64,000 nt of DNA from Aquibium microcysteis (lineage in GTDB: Bacteria; Pseudomonadota; Alphaproteobacteria; Rhizobiales; Rhizobiaceae), in contig NZ_CP061080.1 of NCBI RefSeq assembly GCF_014495845.1, positions 62,001 through 126,000 on the forward strand, given 5' to 3'. Under the pieces are notes generated by a model. The model did not search any database and was not told the DNA's origin. It saw only the letters and a list, made by a program, of their open reading frames with translations. This document shows positions 55,741-64,000 of the stretch, piece after piece. The first letter of the stretch is position 1; each line of letters opens with the position of its first letter. The translations under genes were made by a program, and so were the position numbers.

Positions 55741-57774
55741 ATGACGATTGCCGATGGTGAGTTCCTCTGGGAGGGCAGCGACGCGTTCAAGGAGGCCTCG
55801 AACACGGCGGCGTTCATGCGCTGGCTGCAGGCCGAGCGCGGCCGCGTGCTTCCCGATCACGAGGCGCTGCGGGCATGGTCCGTCGACGACATCGAAGGGT
55901 TCTGGGCCGCGGTCTGGGACTATTTCGCGATCATCTCCGACGACGGCTACGACAGCGTCCTGGAGAGCCGTGTCATGCCCGGCGCGCGCTGGTTCAGCGG
56001 CAGCCGCGTCAATTATGCCGAGCACGTCCTCCGCCGCGAGGACGACCATCCCGACAGGACCGTTCTGCATCACGTCTCGGAACTGCGCGCGCTGGCCGAC
56101 ATGAGCTGGGGCGAGCTGGGCGCGCGGGTGCGCGTGCTGGCGACCTGGCTGCGGGCACGCGGCATCGGCCCCGGCGACCGCGTCGTCTCCTACATGCCGA
56201 ACGTCCCCGAGACGATCATCGCAATGCTGGCGGTCACGGCCATCGGCGCGGTCTGGTCGTCCGCCGCGCCCGAATTCGGCGTCAAGACGGTGGTCGACCG
56301 CTTCGCGCAGATCGAGCCGAAGCTGATGTTCGCCGCCGACGGCTACCGCTTCGCCGGCCGCGACTTCTCCCGCATCGCCGAGATCGAACAGATCGTGGGC
56401 GCGCTGCCCGGGCTGGAGACGGTGGTCTGGCTCGACTATGCCGGCAGCGGCGCGCGGCCCGCCCTCGACGGCATCGCCATCGTCGCCTGGGAGGACGCGC
56501 TGTCGGGACCACCGGTGCCGCGCGAGGGCTTCCGCTACGAGCGGGTGGCGCCCGATCATCCCCTCTGGGTGCTGTTCTCGTCGGGCACCACCGGCCTGCC
56601 GAAGGCGATCGTCCACGGCCATGCCGGCGTCATCGTGGAGCACTACAAGACGGCGGCGTTCCACCTCAACCTGAAGCCCCACTCCTGCATGTTCTTCTAT
56701 TCCACCACCGGCTGGGTGATGTGGAACTCGCTGCTCTGGGGGCCGCTGATGGGTGGCCGGGTCCTGCTCTATGACGGCGCGCCGTCGCATCCCGGGCCGG
56801 ACCTCCTGTGGCGCCTGGCGGCCGACGTGGGCGCGACATCGTTCGGCGCGAGCCCCACCTATGTCGACACGATGCGGCGCCAGGGCGTGGTGCCGAAGGC
56901 GATCTGCGACGTCTCGACCTTCGAGAACGTGTTCCTCGCCGGTTCCCCGTCGACGCCCGAGACCTTCGCCTGGCTGCGCGAGGCGGTGAAGGAGGACCTC
57001 TGGATCACGTCGCAGTCCGGCGGCACGGAATTCTGCTCGGGCATCGTCGGTGGCACGCCGCTGCTGCCCGTGCATGCGGGCGAGATCCAGACGCGGTGCC
57101 TCGGCGTCGACGTGCGCGTCTTCGACGAAGCCGGGCGCGAACTGGTTGGCGAGGTGGGAGAGATGGCGATCGTCAAGCCGATGCCCTCGATGCCGATCTT
57201 CTTCTGGGGCGACGACGACCTGACGCGCTACAGGGAAGCCTATTTCGACGCCTGGCCGGGCGTCTGGCGGCATGGCGACTTCATGGAGATCAACGCGCGC
57301 GGCGGCTGCTTCGTGCATGGGCGGTCCGACTCGACGCTCAACCGCTTCGGCGTGCGCATCGGCTCGGCGGAGATCTACCGCACCATCGATCATATCGAGG
57401 CGCTGGCCGACAGCCTGATCGTCTGCATCGAGGAACCCGGCGGCGGCTTCTACATGCCTCTGTTCGTCGAGCTCGGGGACGGGGCGGCGCTGGACGAGGA
57501 TCTGCTGCAGCAGATCCGCACACGGCTGCGCACCGAGCGCAGCCCGCGCCACGTGCCCGACGAGGTGCTGGCCGTGCCGGCCATCCCCTACACGCTGTCG
57601 GGCAAGAAGATGGAGGTGCCGGTACGCAAGCTCCTGATGGGCTGGCCGGCCGACAAGGCCTTCAGTGCCGATGCGATGCGCAATCCGCGCAGCATGGACT
57701 GGTTCGTCGACTTCGCCAAACGGCGGAGCGCGAAGGGCGAGGGGCTCTACCGCAGCCTCTCCGATCGCGGCTGA
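55741..57774 (+). CDS. acetoacetate-CoA ligase
   Basis: A 677-residue AMP-forming acyl-CoA synthetase matching acetoacetyl-CoA synthetase in length and sequence. The AMP-binding motif is LFSSGTTGLPKAIVHGHAG, and later motifs are TGWVMWNSLLWGPLM, SQSGGTEFCSG and the hinge HGRSDSTLNRFGVRIGSAE. The C-terminal catalytic Lys is in LSGKKMEVPVRK. It activates acetoacetate for energy or polyhydroxybutyrate metabolism. GGAGGGG precedes the start. Confidence 0.95.
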   Translation: MTIADGEFLWEGSDAFKEASNTAAFMRWLQAERGRVLPDHEALRAWSVDDIEGFWAAVWDYFAIISDDGYDSVLESRVMPGARWFSGSRVNYAEHVLRREDDHPDRTVLHHVSELRALADMSWGELGARVRVLATWLRARGIGPGDRVVSYMPNVPETIIAMLAVTAIGAVWSSAAPEFGVKTVVDRFAQIEPKLMFAADGYRFAGRDFSRIAEIEQIVGALPGLETVVWLDYAGSGARPALDGIAIVAWEDALSGPPVPREGFRYERVAPDHPLWVLFSSGTTGLPKAIVHGHAGVIVEHYKTAAFHLNLKPHSCMFFYSTTGWVMWNSLLWGPLMGGRVLLYDGAPSHPGPDLLWRLAADVGATSFGASPTYVDTMRRQGVVPKAICDVSTFENVFLAGSPSTPETFAWLREAVKEDLWITSQSGGTEFCSGIVGGTPLLPVHAGEIQTRCLGVDVRVFDEAGRELVGEVGEMAIVKPMPSMPIFFWGDDDLTRYREAYFDAWPGVWRHGDFMEINARGGCFVHGRSDSTLNRFGVRIGSAEIYRTIDHIEALADSLIVCIEEPGGGFYMPLFVELGDGAALDEDLLQQIRTRLRTERSPRHVPDEVLAVPAIPYTLSGKKMEVPVRKLLMGWPADKAFSADAMRNPRSMDWFVDFAKRRSAKGEGLYRSLSDRG

Positions 57775-57784
57775 CGAAGGGGAA

Positions 57785-57800
57785 GCGGGCTTTCGCCCGC
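57785..57800. terminator. short hairpin between two convergent genes
   Basis: GCGGGC/GCCCGC with a TTTC loop lies in the 30-base gap between the acetoacetate-CoA ligase and the amidohydrolase. It has no T-run on either strand, so termination would be weak. Confidence 0.4.
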
Positions 57801-57804
57801 GCCC

Positions 57805-58683
57805 TCAGGCAAGCTTCAGGAGCTTCGCCGCGTTCTGCTTCAGGACGAGCGGCTTGACCTCGTCCTTGATGCCGATGGTCTCGAAGTCGGAGAGCCAGCG
57901 GTCCGGGGTGATCGCCGGCCAGTCCGAGCCGAAGAGCATCTTGTGCTTCAGGATCGAGTTGACGTAGCGCACGAGGATCGGCGGGAAATATTTCGGCGAC
58001 CAGCCCGACAGGTCGATGTAGACGTTGGGCTTGTGCGTCGCCACGGAAAGCGCCTCTTCCTGCCAGGGGAAGGAGGGGTGCGCCAGGATGATCGGCATGT
58101 CGGGGAAATCCACCGCCACGTCGTCCAGATACATCGGGTTGGAGTATTTCAGCCGCATGCCCATGCCGCCGCGCATGCCCGAGCCGACGCCGGTCTGGCC
58201 GGTGTGGAACAGCGTGATGGCGCCTTCCTCGGCGATCGCCTCGTAGAGCACGTAGGCCGAGCGGTCGTTGGGATAGAAGCCCTGCATGGTGGGGTGGAAC
58301 TTGAAGCCCTTGATGCCGAACTCGCGCACCAGCCGCTTCGCCTCGCGCGCGCCGGCCTTGCCCTTGGCCGGGTCGATCGAGGCGAAGGGGATCATGATGT
58401 CGCTGTTGGCCGCCGCGACCTCGGCCACTTCCTCGTTCTTGTAGCGGCGGAAGCCGGTCTCGCGCTCGGCGTCGACCGGGAAGATCACGCAGCCGATCCT
58501 GCGCTCGCGGTAGTAGTCGGCGGTCTCCTGCACGGTAGGCAGCATGCCCTTCGCGCCTGCAGGGTTGCGGAAATAGGCGGCCATGCCGGCCTGGAACTCG
58601 TCATAGCCGTCGTCGCGGGGGCCGCAGCAGGGCTCCTCGGCGTGGGTGTGGATGTCGATCGCCAGCAATTCGTCGAGTTTCAT
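57805..58683 (-). CDS. amidohydrolase family protein (Amidohydro_2)
   Basis: A 292-residue TIM-barrel metal hydrolase or decarboxylase. The first metal pair is DIHTHAEE near the N-terminus; downstream residues are HPTMQGFYPND, HTGQTGVGSG, LAHPSFPWQEEA and the terminal GSDWP Asp. The family includes decarboxylases such as those acting on aromatic acids. AGGGAACGC precedes ATG 58683. The substrate is not identified. Confidence 0.88.
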   Translation of the reverse strand: MKLDELLAIDIHTHAEEPCCGPRDDGYDEFQAGMAAYFRNPAGAKGMLPTVQETADYYRERRIGCVIFPVDAERETGFRRYKNEEVAEVAAANSDIMIPFASIDPAKGKAGAREAKRLVREFGIKGFKFHPTMQGFYPNDRSAYVLYEAIAEEGAITLFHTGQTGVGSGMRGGMGMRLKYSNPMYLDDVAVDFPDMPIILAHPSFPWQEEALSVATHKPNVYIDLSGWSPKYFPPILVRYVNSILKHKMLFGSDWPAITPDRWLSDFETIGIKDEVKPLVLKQNAAKLLKLA

Positions 58684-58791
58684 GCGTTCCCTGCCTTCTG
58701 CATTCGGCGCGCACATTCTCCAAACGCGGTGCGGTTGTAAACCGAAAAAGCCGGCTGAGCGCGTCTGGTCGGACGGTCCCGGATCGAGGGC

Positions 58792-60024
58792 TCAGTCCTC
58801 GTCCCCGACCGCTTGCGGGGAGGGGGCGCGGCCGCGCCGGCGCAGGGTCTTCAGGGCGTTCCGCAGCTGCGGGTTCGCTTTGACGAAGCGGCGCGCCCCG
58901 ACGAGGCCGCGCTGCAGGCCGGCCGAGAGCCGTCCTTTCGCGGTCAGCGGAACGACCACGTCGAACGGACGGGTCTCCATGTCGCACCATTGGCGCTTGT
59001 AGCCCTCGTCCCCGACGCTGAAGTCGAAGGTCGACAGGCCTTGCTCGCAGGCCTCCCGGATGTTCTCGAAGAACAGGAAGTCACCCGGGCTCGCACCGGC
59101 AAGCTCGTCTTCCGCGAAGGCGACGAAGTCGCAGACGATGGTGCCCGCCGCGAGGCTGCTTCCGGTCACGGCACGGACGACGCCGGCGACCTCGAGCGCC
59201 TGCAGCAGGAAACCGGGCGCCGGGGATGCGGCGGCGCGGCCGAAGAGATCGCGGAAGAAGGCCCGGACCCCGGCGTCGTCGAAGGGGTCGTCGATACCCA
59301 GGGCGTCGAAGCGCGCGGCCTTCATGCGGAAGAACGCGTCGAGCAGCCGGTCCGCGTCCTCGGCTCCGCGCGCCGTAAACCGTCGGTAGCCGCCCGCGGC
59401 CTCGAACTTGCGGATCTGCGAGCGGTGCTTCTTGCGCTTTCGCTTGCCGCTCGCCCGCGCAAGCACGCCCTCGAAGCCTGGCGTCAGGTCGATCGCCAGC
59501 GCCGGGTCGGGGCTCTGCCACGAGCGGACGGGCGACAGCGGGTTGGCGACGCCCCCGAACCGCTCAGCCAGCCGCTCGATCATCAGAAGGTCGACGTCGG
59601 GGCGGAGCGCGCGAACGGCCGCGGCGAGGGCGGTCACGTCCGCATGCTCCAGTTCGCCGGTCCATCCGCTGGTGAGCGCCGGAAAGCTGCCATTGGCGTG
59701 CGACCCGCCGACGATCCTGGCCGTGCGGATCCTGCCGCCCTGGACGACCTCCAGGCAGAGCGCCATCCGCGTGCGGCCGCTCGAGGACAAGGTCAGGCAC
59801 AGGATGTCGGGATTGCAGTGCCTCGCCCAGGCATCGATCCAGTCCGGGCTTTGCGGCGGGGCATGCAGCGCGTCGCGGCAATGCGCGCGGTAGAAGGCGA
59901 GGGCGTCCAGCCCGTGAAGGCAGGAGACCGCGCGCGCCAGGCCCGACGGCACGCCGACCGCGCGAGGGCTGGCTGCTTCCGCCGGCCGGCCCTGCGGAGG
60001 GTTGTGGACGACCGTATCAACCAT
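58792..60024 (-). CDS. GNAT acyltransferase, BioF2/CelD-like
   Basis: A 410-residue protein of the BioF2-like / CelD acyltransferase group. A basic cluster (SGKRKRKKHRSQIRKFEAAGGYRR) leads to the GNAT core with FDFSVGDEGYKRQWCDMETRPF. The likely start is ATG 60024 with AAGG upstream; a longer start adds 11 residues. Such proteins occur in exopolysaccharide and cellulose clusters. It is divergent from a polysaccharide deacetylase gene, 83 bases away, which suggests a common envelope-sugar function. Confidence 0.85.
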   Translation of the reverse strand: MVDTVVHNPPQGRPAEAASPRAVGVPSGLARAVSCLHGLDALAFYRAHCRDALHAPPQSPDWIDAWARHCNPDILCLTLSSSGRTRMALCLEVVQGGRIRTARIVGGSHANGSFPALTSGWTGELEHADVTALAAAVRALRPDVDLLMIERLAERFGGVANPLSPVRSWQSPDPALAIDLTPGFEGVLARASGKRKRKKHRSQIRKFEAAGGYRRFTARGAEDADRLLDAFFRMKAARFDALGIDDPFDDAGVRAFFRDLFGRAAASPAPGFLLQALEVAGVVRAVTGSSLAAGTIVCDFVAFAEDELAGASPGDFLFFENIREACEQGLSTFDFSVGDEGYKRQWCDMETRPFDVVVPLTAKGRLSAGLQRGLVGARRFVKANPQLRNALKTLRRRGRAPSPQAVGDED

Positions 60025-60107
60025 ACCTTTAACCTTCGAGGGTACTGCTACCGTCACAGCGGCGTCACGCCTGCCGATGGTGCAGCCTATCGGGAAATGG
60101 TGAAAGA

Positions 60108-61166
60108 ATGATCGACAGGGGCGAACTGCTCAGGAAGCTGGTGCTGCACGGCGCCCGGCTGAGCCTGCTCGCCCCGCTCGCCGGCCGCCTGCTGGGTGGA
60201 ATCGGCGCGATCCTGATGCTGCACCGGATCAACGACCATCCGCCGCGCGGCATCGGCGTCAACCGGCACCTGACGGTGACGCCGTCCTTCCTGGACGCCG
60301 TCCTGACCGAGGTGAGGCGGATGGGTTTCGTCTTCGTCTGCATGGACGAGGCCGTCGACCGGCTGAAGAGCCGTTCCTCCCGCGAACGCTTCGTCGCCAT
60401 CACCGCCGACGACGGCTACCGAGACAATCTGACCGATGCCCTGCCCGTGCTGGAGCGCCACGGCGCGCCGATCACCGTCCATGTCGCGCCGGCGCTCACG
60501 GAAGGCAAGGTGCTGCTCTGGTGGGATCTGCTGGAGGAGATCATCGCGACACGGTCCCTCGTCTACCTGTCGATGCCGGAGGGACCCGCCGTCTTCGAGT
60601 GCGGGACGCCGGCCGAAAAGTTCCGCGCCAACAGGGAGATCCACAACTACCTGACCGAAAGGGTGGCCGAGGAGGATCAGGTGGAGGTCATCCGCGGGCT
60701 CGCCCGCTCCTGCGGCATCGATCCTCTCGGCGCCGGACATGCGGCGCTCATGGACTGGAACGAACTGCGCCGCTTCGCGGCCCATCCGCTGGTCACCATC
60801 GGGGCGCACAGCGTCCATCACTACAATCTGCGCCGGCTGACGCCGGAGAAGGCGATGCGGGAGCTCGTCGATGCCCGCAGCATCATCGAAATGGAGCTGG
60901 GGCTGACCCCGCGCCACATGGCCTATCCCTACGGCTACGAATCGGCGGTGGGGCGGCGGGAGGTCGACCTCGCCCGCGCGGCCGGCTACGTCTCGGCGGT
61001 GACCACGCGCCACGGGCTGCTCCAGGTCGAGCACGCCTCGCACCTGCAGGCGCTGCCGCGGATCTCCATCAACGGCCGCTACCAGCTCGTCGCCCATATC
61101 GGCACGATGCTCTCGGGCATCACCATCCCGATCGCCAACCGAGGCCAACGCGTCGTCACGGTCTGA
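60108..61166 (+). CDS. polysaccharide deacetylase family protein
   Basis: A 352-residue NodB-type (CE4) protein. The catalytic Asp region is ITADDGYRDN, and the metal histidines are in GAHSVHHYNLRRL; MAYPYGYES is the third motif. The N-terminus has one hydrophobic segment (LLAPLAGRLLGGIGAILML). It would remove N-acetyl groups from a surface glycan. It pairs with the divergent GNAT gene and ends 11 bases before a convergent DUF2842 gene. Confidence 0.9.
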   Translation: MIDRGELLRKLVLHGARLSLLAPLAGRLLGGIGAILMLHRINDHPPRGIGVNRHLTVTPSFLDAVLTEVRRMGFVFVCMDEAVDRLKSRSSRERFVAITADDGYRDNLTDALPVLERHGAPITVHVAPALTEGKVLLWWDLLEEIIATRSLVYLSMPEGPAVFECGTPAEKFRANREIHNYLTERVAEEDQVEVIRGLARSCGIDPLGAGHAALMDWNELRRFAAHPLVTIGAHSVHHYNLRRLTPEKAMRELVDARSIIEMELGLTPRHMAYPYGYESAVGRREVDLARAAGYVSAVTTRHGLLQVEHASHLQALPRISINGRYQLVAHIGTMLSGITIPIANRGQRVVTV

Positions 61167-61177
61167 CCGGCGACACC

Positions 61178-61390
61178 TCAGCCCTGCGCCCTGGGGCCCG
61201 CCATCCACTTGATGAGCGCCATGGCCGGAAGCACCCACAGCAGGCCCGTGAAGAAGAAGTAGGCGAGGTGGACGACCCAGGAGGACTCGGCCAGCTGCGC
61301 CACGGCCACGATGGTGGCGACGATGGCGTAGACCACCACGAGCGCGACGAGCAGGACGGTTCCGATCAGCTTCTTCAGGCGCAGGGGCAT
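61178..61390 (-). CDS. DUF2842 membrane protein
   Basis: A small 70-residue protein with two hydrophobic helices ([20 protein letters not shown] and [20 protein letters not shown]), the DUF2842 pattern. AAGGAAGAAGCGTCG precedes the ATG. The gene is conserved next to ctaA in Hyphomicrobiales. Function is unknown. Confidence 0.85.
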   Translation of the reverse strand: MPLRLKKLIGTVLLVALVVVYAIVATIVAVAQLAESSWVVHLAYFFFTGLLWVLPAMALIKWMAGPRAQG

Positions 61391-61553
61391 CGACGCTTCT
61401 TCCTTTTGGCCCTGCATGTACGCACACGGGCGGCAAAGGCAATGCCTGATCGTCCGGGTGGGCGCGGCGCGACCGCGTGCCGCGCGCCCGAGCCTTGCAA
61501 GCGCACCCCCGATCGGCCACGAGAAACCGCTGCATGAACCACCGGACGGACCC

Positions 61554-62645
61554 ATGACCGCGATCGCCGAATCCACGCTGCACGACGCCATCGAACGGCA
61601 GGCGCGCAACCGCGCCCTCGTCCGCGGCTGGCTCTACGTCGTCCTTCTGGTGCTGTTTGCGCTGGTGGTGGTGGGGGGCGCGACGCGGCTGACGGAATCC
61701 GGCCTGTCGATCACCGAATGGAAGCCCGTGCTCGGCGTGCTGCCGCCGCTGACCGAAGCCGCCTGGCAGGCCGAACTGGAGAAATATCGCCAGATCCCGG
61801 AATACCAGCTCATCAACAAGGGCATGAGCCTCGACGACTTCAAGACCATCTACTGGTGGGAATGGAGCCATCGGCTGCTGGCTCGCGGCGTCGGCGTCGT
61901 CTTCGCCCTGCCGCTCGCCTTCTTCTGGCTCACCGGCCGGCTGGAAGGCCACCTGAAGCCGAAGCTCGTCGGCCTGCTCGCGCTCGGCGGCCTGCAGGGT
62001 GCGGTGGGCTGGTGGATGGTCGCCTCGGGCCTCGTCGACCGCACCGACGTCAGCCAGTACCGCCTCGCCACACACCTGACGATCGCCTGCATCATCTTCG
62101 CGGCCACGATGGTGGTGGCGCGGGGTCTGGCGCCGCACACGGCTGCGCCCTCCAAGCAGGGGACGCGCAGCTTCGCGCTGGTGCTGATGCTCCTCGTGCT
62201 GGTGCAGGTCTATCTCGGCGGCCTCGTCGCGGGCCTCGATGCCGGGCTTGCCTACAACACCTGGCCCCTCATGGATGGCGCGATCGTTCCGGGCGATCTT
62301 CTGATCCAGCAGCCCTGGTGGATCAACTTCTTCGAGAACGCCAAGACCGTGCAGTTCGTGCACCGGACGGGCGGCTACCTGCTCTTCGCCGCCGCGCTGT
62401 GGCACATGATCCAGGCGCGCCGCGAAGAGCCCGGCACCACCCATGCCCGTCGCGCGCTGGTGCTCTTCCATCTGGTGCTCGTGCAGGCGGCGATCGGCAT
62501 CACCACGCTGCTGTTCCAGGTCCAGATCGGCTGGGCGCTGCTGCACCAGGCCTTCGCGCTGGTGGTGCTGGGCTTTGCCGCGGCGCACTGGCGCGGCACG
62601 CGCGGCAGCTATCCGGAGGAGACCGGGGTCGTCGTCAGGAGCTGA
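61554..62645 (+). CDS. ctaA: haem A synthase (COX15/CtaA)
   Basis: CtaA oxidises haem O to haem A for cytochrome aa3 oxidase. The 363-residue protein has eight helices. Conserved parts are [34 protein letters not shown] with haem-ligand His, [11 protein letters not shown], and [15 protein letters not shown] 61554 has GGACGGACCC upstream. It is divergent from the DUF2842 gene. Confidence 0.95.
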   Translation: MTAIAESTLHDAIERQARNRALVRGWLYVVLLVLFALVVVGGATRLTESGLSITEWKPVLGVLPPLTEAAWQAELEKYRQIPEYQLINKGMSLDDFKTIYWWEWSHRLLARGVGVVFALPLAFFWLTGRLEGHLKPKLVGLLALGGLQGAVGWWMVASGLVDRTDVSQYRLATHLTIACIIFAATMVVARGLAPHTAAPSKQGTRSFALVLMLLVLVQVYLGGLVAGLDAGLAYNTWPLMDGAIVPGDLLIQQPWWINFFENAKTVQFVHRTGGYLLFAAALWHMIQARREEPGTTHARRALVLFHLVLVQAAIGITTLLFQVQIGWALLHQAFALVVLGFAAAHWRGTRGSYPEETGVVVRS

Positions 62646-62648
62646 GGG

Positions 62649-62981
62649 TCAGAGCCTCGACCGCAGGGCGTGGTACTGGGCGGGGCTGGTATCGGCCATC
62701 GCCTCCGCACGCGAGGCCGGACGGTCTTCGTAGACGATCGGCGCGTCGAACTGGCCGGCCGTCAGGTCGACGCGGTGCCCGCCGACCCGGTTGTAGAAAT
62801 GCATCCCCTCCGCCGTCGGCGTCGTCAGGATGTCTCCGCCGAACAGATCGTTCACGACCAGCGCGGTCACCCCACACTGGCCTAGGGCCGGGACAGCCTT
62901 CGTCCAGCGGGTCGAGCTGTCGATCGACCAGGCCGTCTCCAGCGCTTCCCGCAGCGCTGCCGGATCGCGGTAGGTCCGCAC
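62649..62981 (-). CDS. YunG-like protein
   Basis: A 110-residue protein resembling the YunG family, with SIDSSTRWTKAVPALGQCGVTAL near the N-terminus, then VNDLFGGDILTT and MHFYNRVGGHRVDLTAGQF. The conserved Cys-Gly and His suggest a papain/NlpC-like fold, which is inference. GTG start directly follows the argC stop (TGAGTG), so the two are coupled. It ends three bases from ctaA, which is convergent. Confidence 0.75.
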   Translation of the reverse strand: MRTYRDPAALREALETAWSIDSSTRWTKAVPALGQCGVTALVVNDLFGGDILTTPTAEGMHFYNRVGGHRVDLTAGQFDAPIVYEDRPASRAEAMADTSPAQYHALRSRL

Positions 62982-63920
62982 TCAGGCGGCGCGGCCGAGC
63001 ATCAGGTCCATGTTCTGGACCGCCGCCCCCGAGGCGCCCTTGCCCAGATTGTCGAGCACGGCGACGAGGTTCGCCTGCCCCTTGCCCTCGGTGCCGAAGA
63101 CGTAGAGCCGCATCCCGTCGGTGTCGTTGAGCGCCGTCGGGTCGATGCGCGACATCGAGGCGCTGTCGGCCAGCGGTACCACCTCGACGACCGACTGCCC
63201 GGCGTAATGGGCCGTCAGCACGGCGTGCAGGTCGTGCAGCGACGGCGTGCCGTTCAGGTCGGAGAGGTGCAGCGGCAGCTGGACGATCATGCCTTGTGCG
63301 AAGCGTCCGACGCTGGGCGAGAAGATCGGCCGGCGCGCGAGCAGGCCGTGCGCCTGCATCTCCGGCAGGTGCTTGTGCGCGAGCGTCAGCCCGTAGAGGA
63401 AGTGCGGCGAAGCGATGTGGTCGGGATTGGCCGCATCCTCCATCTGCGCGATCATCTGCTTGCCGCCGCCGGTGTAACCGGAGACCGCATTGATGCTGAC
63501 GGGATAATCGGCTGGCAGGAGTCCGGCCTCGACCAGCGGCCGGATCAGGCCGATGGCGCCGGTGGGGTAGCAGCCGGGATTGGCGACGAACCGCGCGCCG
63601 GCGATCTTCTCGCGCTGTCCGCCCGTCATCTCGGCAAAGCCGTAGGCCCAGCCGGGATGGACGCGGTGCGCCGTCGACGTGTCGATGATGCGGGTCGCGT
63701 TCGTGCCTTCCAGCAGCGCGACCGCTTCCTTGGAGGCCTCGTCCGGCAGGCACAGGATGGCGATGTCGGCGGCCTTCAGCATGTCCTCGCGCAGCGACCG
63801 GTTGCGCCGCTCCGCTTCGGGAATGGAGAGGATGTCGAGATCGTCGCGCCGGCCGAGCCGGGTGCGGATCTGCAGGCCGGTGGTGCCGTGCTCGCCGTCG
63901 ATGAAGATTTTCGGTTTCAT
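62982..63920 (-). CDS. argC: N-acetyl-gamma-glutamyl-phosphate reductase (type 2)
   Basis: ArgC makes N-acetylglutamate semialdehyde in arginine synthesis. The 312-residue length is that of the short type. The N-terminal cofactor motif is [15 protein letters not shown] and the catalytic cysteine is Cys117 in [18 protein letters not shown] and [12 protein letters not shown] are also family blocks. ATG 63920 gives the usual N-terminus; the upstream frame has no support. Confidence 0.95.
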   Translation of the reverse strand: MKPKIFIDGEHGTTGLQIRTRLGRRDDLDILSIPEAERRNRSLREDMLKAADIAILCLPDEASKEAVALLEGTNATRIIDTSTAHRVHPGWAYGFAEMTGGQREKIAGARFVANPGCYPTGAIGLIRPLVEAGLLPADYPVSINAVSGYTGGGKQMIAQMEDAANPDHIASPHFLYGLTLAHKHLPEMQAHGLLARRPIFSPSVGRFAQGMIVQLPLHLSDLNGTPSLHDLHAVLTAHYAGQSVVEVVPLADSASMSRIDPTALNDTDGMRLYVFGTEGKGQANLVAVLDNLGKGASGAAVQNMDLMLGRAA

Positions 63921-64000
63921 GCCTGTCTCGCCTGAAAAGATGGAGCAATCAATGCGTTGGAGTCGTGAGCGGACTCTGCCCGGCAAGGCGTTGATCAAGG

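Overview
The window looks like a chromosomal segment of a high-GC alphaproteobacterium of the order Hyphomicrobiales (Rhizobiales). The evidence is the gene content and order: a ldtR-ldtP cell-wall module, a plsX-fabH-ihfA-merR string, a glyA-nrdR...ribD-ribE-ribH-nusB string, a K+-independent proton pyrophosphatase, a cysteine-free (Mg-type) HemB, and ctaA next to a DUF2842 gene and argC. The genus cannot be fixed from this sequence alone. No rRNA, CRISPR array, phage gene or transposase was seen.

Layout. 1-7.6 kb (minus strand): a membrane-anchored protein cut by the window edge, a Yip1-like membrane protein, an EamA exporter, the N-end-rule enzyme Bpt, an RDD protein, a DUF3095 cyclase-like protein, a class C beta-lactamase-fold hydrolase and hemB. 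7.7-13.7 kb (plus): 3-hydroxyisobutyryl-CoA hydrolase, DUF6163, ldtR, ldtP, glyA, nrdR. 13.7-23.2 kb: a block that separates nrdR from ribD, made of an alpha/beta hydrolase, a peptide-type ABC transporter split over both strands, a MOSC protein, a C45 Ntn-hydrolase and a GntR regulator with two winged helices. 23.3-30.6 kb: ribD, ribE, an EEP-family enzyme, ribH, nusB, an MFS transporter and hppA, closed by a strong terminator. 30.6-35.6 kb: bamE (minus), then a cytochrome bc1 chaperone, DUF177, plsX, fabH, ihfA and a MerR regulator.

36.1-44.5 kb (minus) is the most unusual part. A TPR plus beta-barrel outer-membrane protein of Slam (SlipAM, type XI secretion) type is followed after two bases by a 1555-residue exported protein. 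That protein has a FecR domain and two tandem copies of a ~590-residue module, each ending in a TbpB-like barrel. A CHASE2 adenylate cyclase follows. I read this as a secretion machine, its giant duplicated cargo and a sensory cyclase in one operon. A Crp/Fnr regulator lies just upstream on the same strand.

45.9-47.8 kb: aroQ, an SPW-repeat membrane protein, a probably frameshifted small membrane protein, and tRNA-Pro(GGG) inside an extended leader-trailer helix. 47.8-55.6 kb: a short-chain dehydrogenase lacking the usual catalytic residues, then an exopolysaccharide set (ligase/polymerase, sugar-phosphate transferase, GT4, Wza; divergent Wzz/Wzc-like protein with a degenerate ATPase). 55.7-64 kb: acetoacetate-CoA ligase, an amidohydrolase, a divergent GNAT/polysaccharide deacetylase pair, DUF2842, ctaA, a YunG-like protein and argC.
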